Source: JBKPCD01 sp046727175 | Lineage (GTDB): Bacteria; Acidobacteriota; Vicinamibacteria; Vicinamibacterales; 2-12-FULL-66-21 | NCBI GenBank assembly: GCA_046727175.1 | Contig: JBKPCD010000018.1 | Location: 1-13,198, forward strand | Direction: 5' to 3' | DNA: 13,198 nt | In this document: in pieces, positions 1 to 5,815 of the stretch | Layout: each line of letters begins with the position of its first letter | How positions within the stretch are numbered: the first letter of the stretch is position 1 | Notes under the pieces: model-generated | Database searches by the model: none | What the model was told of the DNA's origin: nothing | Seen by the model: only the letters and a program-made list of their open reading frames with translations | Translations under genes and position numbers: made by a program

Positions 1-31
1 CTCCTGGGGTAGTGGCAGAGTCCTGGCGCGA

Positions 32-65
32 GAGGGAGCCAAGGTCACGGGACCCCGGCTCCCTC
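32..65. terminator. Hairpin downstream of the histone H1-like gene
   Basis: A perfect 9-bp inverted repeat, GAGGGAGCC (32-40) and GGCTCCCTC (57-65), encloses a further 4-bp GGTC/GACC stem (43-46 and 51-54). It lies 38 nt beyond the stop codon of the minus-strand histone-like gene, where a transcript end would be expected. No T-run follows on the minus strand, so it is not a canonical intrinsic terminator; it could be a 3'-end stabilising hairpin. Confidence 0.35.
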
Positions 66-102
66 ATTCGACAGCTGAAAATGGCGGATCGACGCGCTTC
101 GT

Positions 103-360
103 CTAAATCTCTTCGCCGCCGCCCGGTTCGCTCACCGGGCCCATTTCCGGCTCCATCAGGCTCGGTTCGGGGGCTGCCGGCGGCGCCGCGCTCGGGGCCT
201 TCCGGGCAGTCTTCCTTGCGGTCTTGCGAGCCGTCTTCTTCTTCTTGCCCGCCGTCTTCCGTCCCGCCGCGGCCCGCTTCCTCGGGGCAGCCTTCTTCGC
301 TGCTCCCTTGCGCCTGGCGGTCTTCCTCGCCTTCTTCGCGGTCGTCCGCTTTCTGGCCAT
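103..360 (-). CDS. Histone H1-like Lys/Ala/Arg-rich DNA-binding protein
   Basis: This 85-residue protein resembles bacterial histone H1-like (HC1/AlgP-type) proteins, which coat DNA through disordered basic tails. Seen: residues 1-54 contain 27 Lys/Arg, with alanine and threonine making up most of the rest. A TARK tetrapeptide occurs three times in a row at 43-54. From about residue 55 the chain changes to a Pro/Ala/Glu-rich acidic tail ending GGGEEI. There is no folded domain, signal peptide or membrane segment. The start is well supported: AAGGAG at 369-374 (minus-strand sense) sits 8 nt before the ATG. The gene is divergent from the ADOP permease at 572. Expected role by analogy: nucleoid compaction or nonspecific DNA/RNA binding. 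Low complexity makes homology weak evidence, so the name reflects composition as much as ancestry; a ribosome-associated basic protein is the main alternative. Confidence 0.8.
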   Translation of the reverse strand: MARKRTTAKKARKTARRKGAAKKAAPRKRAAAGRKTAGKKKKTARKTARKTARKAPSAAPPAAPEPSLMEPEMGPVSEPGGGEEI

Positions 361-430
361 CTAAAACGCTCCTTCGTGAATGGCGATGACGACCGGCGAC
401 ACGCGGCGGTCGTGATCGTTCGCGAGCGCC

Positions 431-462
431 ATTCTAACGCCAGACACGCGCGCGTATTACAA
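431..462 (-). promoter_or_regulatory. Candidate promoter for the histone H1-like gene
   Basis: On the minus strand, TAGAAT (436-431) matches the sigma-70 -10 box at five of six bases and would give a leader of about 65 nt before the ATG at 360. The best -35-like hexamer, TTGTAA (462-457), is 20 nt upstream, longer than the preferred 17, so the -10 carries most of the call. Confidence 0.3.
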
Positions 463-524
463 CTCGTGATGGGTGCGACTGAAAAAAACCTCACTGAGCA
501 CGAATACGATTCACGTCAAATCGC

Positions 525-553
525 TTGACACCCGATCGGCGCTGATTTACCAA
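525..553 (+). promoter_or_regulatory. Candidate sigma-70 promoter for ADOP permease 1
   Basis: A perfect -35 hexamer TTGACA (525-530) is followed after exactly 17 nt by TACCAA (548-553), a weak -10 with three of six matches. The ATG is at 572, so the leader would be only about 12 nt. A weak AGG (564-566) lies 5 nt before the ATG. The -35 and spacing are convincing; the -10 is not. Confidence 0.4.
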
Positions 554-571
554 GCGCAAGAATAGGTATCG

Positions 572-3046
572 ATGACCACATTCGCCCAGGATCTCAAATA
601 CGGAATCCGCAGCTTCGCGAGAACTCCGGGGTTCACGCTCACAGCCGTGCTATCGATCGCGATTGGCGTCGGCGCCAACAGCGCCATCTTCAGCGTGGCC
701 AGCGCGCTGCTGCTGCGGCCGCTTCCGTACAAGGACGCCGGCCGGCTGGTGATTCTCTGGAACCGGTCCCCTGGGCTCGGCGTCGCCGAAGACTGGTTTT
801 CGACCGCCCAATACTTCGATATCAAGACAGGACATCCGGGGTTCGAGCAGGTGGCGCTTGCGATTGGCGCGAACTATAACCTGACGGGCGACGGCGAGCC
901 GGAGCGAATCGGGACGGTCCGGGTCTCGTCGAATCTGCTGTCCGTGCTGGGTATCACCCCGGCCCTCGGACACCTGTTCTCGGCCGACGACGACATGCCC
1001 GGGCGGAGCGGGACGGCCGTGTTGCATCACGGGACGTGGATGCGGCGCTACGGCGGTGATCCGTCGGTCATCGGCCGTGTGCTGACGCTCAATGGCCAGC
1101 CGTATCAGGTCATCGGGGTCCTGCCGGCGTCGTTTTCGCTTCCCCGCGAAGTCATGCCGACCCTCGGCGGCGCGGAAGATGCCGAGATTCTGCTGCCGCT
1201 GCCGCTGCCGGCGAACGCGTCGCAAATCCGCAACCGGGAGGACTACAACATCGTCGCGAAGCTGAAGCCTGGGGTCTCGGTCGCGAGTGCACAGGCCCAG
1301 ATGGATGCCATTACCGCCCGACTGCGCCGTGAACATCCCGATGTCTACCCGCCCAACGGGGGTCTCACGTTCGGTATCGTTCCGCTTCACGAGCAGGTCG
1401 TAGGAGACGTTCGACGGCCTCTTGTCATCCTGACCGGAGCGGTCGGCTTCGTCCTGCTCATTGCGTGCGCGAACGTCGCAAACCTGCTGTTGTCGCGTGC
1501 TCTCGCGCGGCAGAAGGAAGTTGCCGTGCGTGCAGCGCTAGGGGCGAACCGGGGGAGGATCGTGCGGCAGCTCCTGACCGAGAGCGTCCTGCTCGCCGTC
1601 ATCGGAGGGGCGCTCGGCCTTCTGCTGTCCGGATGGACGTTGGCTTGGATCCGTCTTCTCGGGTCGCGGAGCGTCCCGCGTCTGCACGAGATCGCCATGA
1701 ACGGCCGGGTGCTTCTATTCACGGCTCTTGTTTCGATCGCATCAGGGATCCTCTTTGGCCTGGCGCCTGCCATGCGCCTCGGTCGGCTGGACCTGCACGG
1801 GAACCTCAAGGACGTGAGCCGTGGGGCGACTGATGCCGGGGCAATGTGGGGCCGCGGGCGCAACCTGCGTCGCCTCCTCGTGGTTGTGGAGCTGGCGCTT
1901 TCGGTCGTGCTGCTGATCGGCGCCGGTCTGCTTATCCGCAGCTTTGCGCGCTTGCAGAACGTCTCGCCGGGGTTCACGGCGTCGAACGTCTTGACGCTCG
2001 AGCTGACGATGAGCGGACGGAGATACAACGAGGCCAGTGCAGTGCTGGAAACGTATCGTCAGCTCTGGCCGCGCCTCGGGCGGCTGCCGAGCATGATCGC
2101 CGCCGGAGGTGTGTCCGCACTTCCCCTCAGTCAGATGTTCGCGTGGGGTCCGATCATCGTGGAGGGGCGGACCCCGGTGCCGGGTGAGAACTTCATCAAC
2201 GTCGACCAGCGAATCGTTGGCGGCGATTACTTCCGGACGATGGAGATCCCGCTCCTGCGAGGACGCCTCTTCACCGATCAGGACACGCGCACGACGCCGC
2301 GCGTGATCGTGATCGACGATCGCATGGCAGCCGAAATTTGGCCCCAGGATAATCCGATTGGCAAGCGTATCAGAACCGGAGGCATGGACGCGAATCCGAA
2401 CGCCCCCTGGATGACCGTCATCGGCGTCGTCGGTGGTGTGAAGCAATACACGCTCGACTCGGACTCTCGCAGTGCGATGTATCTCTGGCATCTGCAATCG
2501 CCAACCCGCGCGATGAACGTCGTCGTTCGAACCCGCACGGATCCTGCCGGGTTGAGTGCGGTCGTCCGCAAGGAGATCCGCGAGCTCGATCCTGATCTTC
2601 CCGTCTACAACGTGCGGAGCATGACGACGCGCGTCGAGGAGTCGCTGGCGCGTCAGCGGTTCTCGATGACGATGCTGACGGCGTTTGCGGTGCTGGCGCT
2701 GGGCCTCGCGACGATCGGGATCTACGGCGTCATCGCGTACCTCGTGAGTCAGGGAACCCGCGAAGTCGGCATTCGCATGGCCCTGGGCGCGACCCCTCGC
2801 GGCATTCTGACGCGGATCGTCCGTCAGGGCCTGATGGTCGCAATTATCGGCATGACGATCGGCCTGATTGCCGCGTTCGCCTTGACCCCGATGATGCGAG
2901 CGCTTCTGTTCGAGGTTCGCCCATCGGATCCCCTGACGTTCATCGCGATCGCAACGCTGCTGCTGCTCGTCGCGCTGGTCGCGAGCTACATTCCCGCGCG
3001 GCGGGCAGCGCGGATCGATCCGATGGAGTCACTGCGGGCTGAGTAA
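572..3046 (+). CDS. ADOP-family (MacB/FtsX-like) ABC permease 1
   Basis: An 824-residue inner-membrane permease of the Acidobacterial Duplicated Orphan Permease type: two MacB/FtsX-like halves fused in one chain. TM1 is at about 21-43 with the family motif IGVGANSAIFSV. A large periplasmic MacB_PCD-like domain follows at about 50-280. The first FtsX block has TM helices near 284-308, 333-357 and 379-400, with EVAVRAALGA in the coupling region. The second half opens with a TM helix near 433-455, then a second periplasmic domain (456-695), then a final FtsX block with TM helices near 698-725, 750-775 and 787-810 and the motif REVGIRMALGA. It ends IDPMESLRAE, typical of complete family members. 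MacB-type permeases couple cytoplasmic ATP hydrolysis to periplasmic movements that drive efflux or lipoprotein/peptide export, but this protein has no ATPase domain and none is encoded nearby, as is usual for ADOPs; the substrate is unknown. The ATG at 572 places TM1 as expected. Confidence 0.95.
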   Translation: MTTFAQDLKYGIRSFARTPGFTLTAVLSIAIGVGANSAIFSVASALLLRPLPYKDAGRLVILWNRSPGLGVAEDWFSTAQYFDIKTGHPGFEQVALAIGANYNLTGDGEPERIGTVRVSSNLLSVLGITPALGHLFSADDDMPGRSGTAVLHHGTWMRRYGGDPSVIGRVLTLNGQPYQVIGVLPASFSLPREVMPTLGGAEDAEILLPLPLPANASQIRNREDYNIVAKLKPGVSVASAQAQMDAITARLRREHPDVYPPNGGLTFGIVPLHEQVVGDVRRPLVILTGAVGFVLLIACANVANLLLSRALARQKEVAVRAALGANRGRIVRQLLTESVLLAVIGGALGLLLSGWTLAWIRLLGSRSVPRLHEIAMNGRVLLFTALVSIASGILFGLAPAMRLGRLDLHGNLKDVSRGATDAGAMWGRGRNLRRLLVVVELALSVVLLIGAGLLIRSFARLQNVSPGFTASNVLTLELTMSGRRYNEASAVLETYRQLWPRLGRLPSMIAAGGVSALPLSQMFAWGPIIVEGRTPVPGENFINVDQRIVGGDYFRTMEIPLLRGRLFTDQDTRTTPRVIVIDDRMAAEIWPQDNPIGKRIRTGGMDANPNAPWMTVIGVVGGVKQYTLDSDSRSAMYLWHLQSPTRAMNVVVRTRTDPAGLSAVVRKEIRELDPDLPVYNVRSMTTRVEESLARQRFSMTMLTAFAVLALGLATIGIYGVIAYLVSQGTREVGIRMALGATPRGILTRIVRQGLMVAIIGMTIGLIAAFALTPMMRALLFEVRPSDPLTFIAIATLLLLVALVASYIPARRAARIDPMESLRAE

Positions 3047-3087
3047 TATCGTCGCAGCTTTCATACGCAACAGCAGCGACCGCAACC

Positions 3088-3124
3088 CATGCGAGCGAGG
3101 CCGACTTTCGCATGCGGTGCATGC
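3088..3124. repeat. Overlapping inverted repeats CATGCGA/TCGCATG and GCATGC x2
   Basis: CATGCGA (3088-3094) and TCGCATG (3108-3114) form a perfect 7-bp inverted repeat with a 13-nt loop, starting 42 nt after the ADOP 1 stop. The palindrome GCATGC occurs twice, at 3110-3115 and 3119-3124. No T-run follows. It may be a weak transcript-end hairpin or a binding site. The rest of the 223-bp gap (3047-3269) holds one other hairpin, GGCAGC/GCTGCC (3194-3199, 3212-3217), and no gene that I can support. Confidence 0.3.
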
Positions 3125-3269
3125 TATCGATCCGCTCTGCGGTTGTCGATGGCGGCTGCCGTTTGTCTCGTGCCGGCGTCCGGGTGTCTTAGGGGCAGCC
3201 TGGAGCCCTGAGCTGCCGGCCGCATTCTGTGCTTGACGACGCCATCGACTCTCGGCAAGGTGTATCAAC

Positions 3270-4052
3270 GTGGCAGAGTCCAATCCACGGCGTCCATTCG
3301 ACGAACGCGCGGTCCTCGCGGAGCTCGAGCGGCTCCACAAAGCCATCCTAGACATCCGCGAGCAGCGCGAGCAGACCACTGCCGAGTTCGACGCATTCGT
3401 TCGGGCGTTTCGAGACCCGGAGGCCAGTGCCGCGCCAGCTATGGCACCAGCGCCCCCGCCCCGAGCACTGCCTGCGACGAACGTTCAGCCGCCCGTGACA
3501 ACGGTCGGTGCGGCTCCTCCCGCCCCGGTTACGAGCGACTCAGCCGCGGCCGACTTCGGGTCACCGAGGAGCGAGGAGGTACAGCAACCCTCTGGGTTGA
3601 AATACGTCGCAGCAGCGGCGGTTATCGGCGCGGTCGTGGTCGCAGGCCTGTTGTTTGTAAGATCTGACCGCACGCGTTCCCCGGAGCCGAGCGCTCCTCC
3701 GCCAGCGCAGTCCGCTCCCCTGACGGCTCCTCCGATGCCGGCGCCAAGCGCAGCCTCTCCGGCTCCGACGACCACAGCGGCGGCCCCACCACCGACACAT
3801 GCCGTCCGGATCGAGCTCACAACATTACGCCCCGTGTGGCTGCGTATCCTGATCGACGACCGCAAAACGATGGAGCGCGTCGTGGAAGCCGGCCAGCGGA
3901 TTCCACTCGAGGGCGATCATGTGATTTCCATACGTGCCGGCGACGGCGGAGCCGTGCGGGTCACCGTAGGCGGCAACGATGGGCCCATGGGACCCGAAGG
4001 ACAGCCAGTCACCCGCACGTTCCCGCCGTCCGCCTCGGGGGTCGCGAAGTAG
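3270..4052 (+). CDS. Single-pass membrane protein with RodZ-like DUF4115 C-terminus
   Basis: A 260-residue protein I do not recognise as a named gene. Seen: residues 8-48 form a charged, probably coiled-coil helix (RAVLAELERLHKAIL). A Pro/Ala-rich linker covers 49-108. One TM helix spans about 110-130, followed by RSDR. A second Pro/Ala-rich linker (134-176) leads to a beta-rich module at 178-250 containing RPVWLRILIDD and the stretch AGQRIPLEGDHVISIRAGD. That module matches the pattern of DUF4115, the periplasmic C-terminal domain of RodZ-like proteins, here without RodZ's N-terminal HTH. Inference: N-terminus in the cytoplasm, C-terminal domain in the periplasm, with an envelope or scaffolding role. 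The start is a GTG with a modest AAGG about 10 nt upstream; it fits the onset of the helix. It lies 223 bp after ADOP 1 and 190 bp before the PEGA gene. Confidence 0.8.
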   Translation: MAESNPRRPFDERAVLAELERLHKAILDIREQREQTTAEFDAFVRAFRDPEASAAPAMAPAPPPRALPATNVQPPVTTVGAAPPAPVTSDSAAADFGSPRSEEVQQPSGLKYVAAAAVIGAVVVAGLLFVRSDRTRSPEPSAPPPAQSAPLTAPPMPAPSAASPAPTTTAAAPPPTHAVRIELTTLRPVWLRILIDDRKTMERVVEAGQRIPLEGDHVISIRAGDGGAVRVTVGGNDGPMGPEGQPVTRTFPPSASGVAK

Positions 4053-4058
4053 TCGGCA

Positions 4059-4089
4059 TTTACATATTTGCAATTGCTTGTTTGATAAC
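4059..4089 (+). promoter_or_regulatory. Candidate promoter in AT-rich patch before the PEGA gene
   Basis: The region just after the preceding stop codon is markedly AT-rich against its GC-rich surroundings. TTTACA (4059-4064, five of six matches to -35) and GATAAC (4084-4089, four of six to -10) are 19 nt apart. It would give a leader of about 145 nt before the GTG at 4243. The spacing is longer than ideal. Confidence 0.3.
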
Positions 4090-4165
4090 TTTCGGGTTGC
4101 AGCCGGTGGGTGAGACGGACAATAGTCTCTTCGACACCAGGCGCCCCGGCGCGGGTTTTGTGTGC

Positions 4166-4216
4166 GCTGGGGTGGAGATCGGGGCTCCGCCGCGTGTCTC
4201 GTGCGGCTGGGGTGGA
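4166..4216 (+). repeat. Direct repeat GCTGGGGTGGA x2 in the PEGA gene leader
   Basis: The 11-mer GCTGGGGTGGA occurs at 4166-4176 and 4206-4216, a 40-bp period, each copy preceded by a GTGCG-like sequence. It lies upstream of the Shine-Dalgarno of the PEGA-domain gene. Function unknown; the period (about four helical turns) would suit paired protein binding, but it may be chance in a G-rich stretch. Confidence 0.3.
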
Positions 4217-4230
4217 CCTGGCTCCCCCCG

Positions 4231-4245
4231 AGGAGGCTCTCCGTG
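4231..4245 (+). promoter_or_regulatory. Strong Shine-Dalgarno fixing the GTG start of the PEGA gene
   Basis: A perfect AGGAGG (4231-4236) is separated by 6 nt (CTCTCC) from GTG (4243-4245). This decides the start against the in-frame GTG at 4162, which has no comparable site and would add 27 residues of Trp/Gly/Arg-rich sequence encoded by the leader. Confidence 0.8.
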
Positions 4246-5571
4246 GCGACTCACCCGAATCAACCACAGAGCGACGACATCGTCACGCGATGCCGCGCTG
4301 CAGTGCGCGTCGAAATGCGCGCGAATGATCGACAGCTGCTCGCCAACTTCCGTAACGCGTTTCTCCAGTGGGTGAACGACGATGCGTCGAGCGAGTTCCT
4401 GCGCGCAGCTGGCGCGCCCGACACTGTGGCGCTCGAAGAAGTGGCCGCTGGCAGTGGCGATCATGCCGCGAAGACGCTGCGCGTGGAAGTGATCTGGGAT
4501 CTGAATCGCGGTGTCGATCGATCGTCGGCGCAAATCACTGAACCGGGAGCGATGCCTTCGTTCTCGCTGTCCTCGCCGGCCAGTCCCGTGGGACCGGGGG
4601 ACGCAGGGTCCATTGCTCCCGGCAATGCGAACTCCCAATTCGTCTTCTTCCCGGATCCGCCAGCGGCGGATCCGATCTATCGCGATGTGAATGGGCCCCT
4701 GCGCGTATCGGCCGATCAACGGACCACGCGCGCGCAGCTCGTTCGTTCGCTCGCGCCTTTGACCGTGGAAGAGCTCGCGCTCGGATGGCGCGGAATCCAT
4801 GCGAGGACGCTCGCGGCGTACCGCACTGCGAGAAGGCGCAGCTTGCGAGTCCTGGCGGATCCGCGCATGCGTGGCGCCCTCGTGTTCGGCGCGACTGCGG
4901 CGATCCTGCTGATGGCGACGATCGTTTATCTCACGTTGCGACCCCGAAGCGAGGCCGATCGTATCGCCACCGGGACGCCGGCCTCGGCTCCTGTTTCGCA
5001 GCTGGAAACGAACCGCCGCGCACAAATGGGTGGCGACCAGCTCCTCTCATCGGCCACGAGCCGAGACATTCCCGATACGAATCGAGATCTGCTGGAACGC
5101 AAGGCGCCTTCCCGACCGTCCTCGGGGAACAGCGTTCCGACGACGGGGCGAACCGCTCGGCGCCAGACGGCAGCGAACGTTCGAGCAAAGCCGGCAGCTC
5201 GTGCCGTTCCGCCTCCAGGTCGGCGTCAGGTGCCCGCATCTGCAGTCTCATCCTCAGCGGCTCGACGTGATTCCGTCTCCGCCACCGTTCAGCCGGCGAT
5301 TGCAACGAGCCCTGTCGTCGCCTCGCGTTCCGCGCCGTTTGTCGTTGGGACGCTGGTCGTGACCTCCGAGCCGGCTGGCGCGGAAGTCTTGATCAATGGT
5401 GTGTCGCACGGACGGACTCCCCTGCGCATCCCGGGCCTTGCGGCTGGCAGTCGTGTGGTGCGCCTCGAGCTCCCGGGCTACGAACGCTGGTCGTGGGCGG
5501 TGCGCGTCGTCGCCAACAGGCAGACACCACTCGTGGTGAAGCTGCAGCCCGAGGGTCGGAAAACCAATTGA
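4243..5571 (+). CDS. Single-pass membrane protein with C-terminal PEGA domain
   Basis: A 442-residue protein. Residues 1-100 appear mostly helical (RQLLANFRNAFLQWV, then DTVALEEVAAG), and I recognise no domain there. A low-complexity segment follows (101-140), then a charged helical part (152-205). One TM helix spans about 211-231, followed by RPR. Residues 235-365 are a long disordered Ser/Arg/Pro/Ala linker. A PEGA domain occupies about 369-436, with LVVTSEPAGAEVLINGVSHG and a later LPGYERW. PEGA domains are small beta modules common at the extracytoplasmic end of surface proteins and beside bacterial Ser/Thr kinases; ligands are mostly unknown. Inferred topology: N-terminus cytoplasmic, PEGA periplasmic. 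The architecture (helical N-terminus, TM, disordered linker, beta module) parallels that of the preceding DUF4115-like protein, suggesting related roles. The repeat region begins immediately after its stop. Confidence 0.85.
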   Translation: MATHPNQPQSDDIVTRCRAAVRVEMRANDRQLLANFRNAFLQWVNDDASSEFLRAAGAPDTVALEEVAAGSGDHAAKTLRVEVIWDLNRGVDRSSAQITEPGAMPSFSLSSPASPVGPGDAGSIAPGNANSQFVFFPDPPAADPIYRDVNGPLRVSADQRTTRAQLVRSLAPLTVEELALGWRGIHARTLAAYRTARRRSLRVLADPRMRGALVFGATAAILLMATIVYLTLRPRSEADRIATGTPASAPVSQLETNRRAQMGGDQLLSSATSRDIPDTNRDLLERKAPSRPSSGNSVPTTGRTARRQTAANVRAKPAARAVPPPGRRQVPASAVSSSAARRDSVSATVQPAIATSPVVASRSAPFVVGTLVVTSEPAGAEVLINGVSHGRTPLRIPGLAAGSRVVRLELPGYERWSWAVRVVANRQTPLVVKLQPEGRKTN

Positions 5572-5760
5572 CGATTGCAGATTGCAGATTGCAGAGAGCC
5601 GGACTGTGGATTGCGGATTTGCCCGACTGCAGATTGCGGATTGCCGGACTGCAACTTGTTGATTCGGCTTGATCGCTGCTGACAGACGACTGGCCCGTCA
5701 ATCTAGAATCTACAATCTACAATCCGTCAATCTGCAATCCGCAATCGTCGATCCGCAATT
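5572..5760. repeat. Two inverted clusters of the degenerate heptamer GATTGCR
   Basis: Directly after the PEGA stop, GATTGCA is repeated three times in tandem (5573-5593), followed by degenerate copies (GATTGCG, GATTTGC, GACTGCA, GATTGCG, GATTGCC) to about 5655. After about 45 bp of ordinary sequence, a second cluster (about 5699-5760) carries the complement, CAATCTA, CAATCCG and CAATCTG, on the same strand. The arms 5572-5591 and 5728-5747 are complementary at 19 of 20 positions, so a long stem with alternative registers can form. No gene is supported within the gap; the second cluster is translatable by chance in frame with the next gene, which would create a spurious N-terminal extension. 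Confidence 0.85.
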
Positions 5761-5801
5761 CTTTGTCATCCATCCTCTTGGCCGCGCCGTCAAAGCGGTC
5801 T

Positions 5802-5815
5802 GGAGGATCGGGATG
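5802..5815 (+). promoter_or_regulatory. Shine-Dalgarno fixing the ATG start of ADOP permease 2
   Basis: GGAGG (5802-5806) lies 6 nt before ATG (5813-5815). It supports this start over an ATG-class codon 144 nt upstream in the same frame, whose extra 48 residues are encoded by the heptamer repeat cluster and lack membrane-protein character. Confidence 0.75.

Noticed and set aside
121..140. GCCCGGT/ACCGGGC hairpin as a terminator
   Set aside because: It lies inside the 3' coding part of the histone-like gene, before its stop, in GC-rich codons; coincidence is likely.
3233..3255. TTGACG as a -35 element for the DUF4115-like gene
   Set aside because: Nothing resembling a -10 hexamer lies 16-18 nt downstream.
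4162..4242. Longer N-terminus for the PEGA protein from the GTG at 4162
   Set aside because: It has no comparable ribosome site and spans the direct repeat and the AGGAGG that serves the GTG at 4243.
4060..5025. A 321-codon minus-strand frame opposite the PEGA gene
   Set aside because: The PEGA gene has a perfect Shine-Dalgarno, a TM helix and a recognisable domain; the antisense product has none of these.
5572..5760. CRISPR array or intrinsic terminator for the heptamer clusters
   Set aside because: The units are 7 nt with no spacers of constant length, the two clusters are in opposite orientation, and there is no T-run after a compact stem.
5669..5812. Longer N-terminus for ADOP permease 2
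   Set aside because: The 48 extra residues come from the heptamer repeat (NLQS-type units) and precede the normal family N-terminus; GGAGG before 5813 supports the shorter form.
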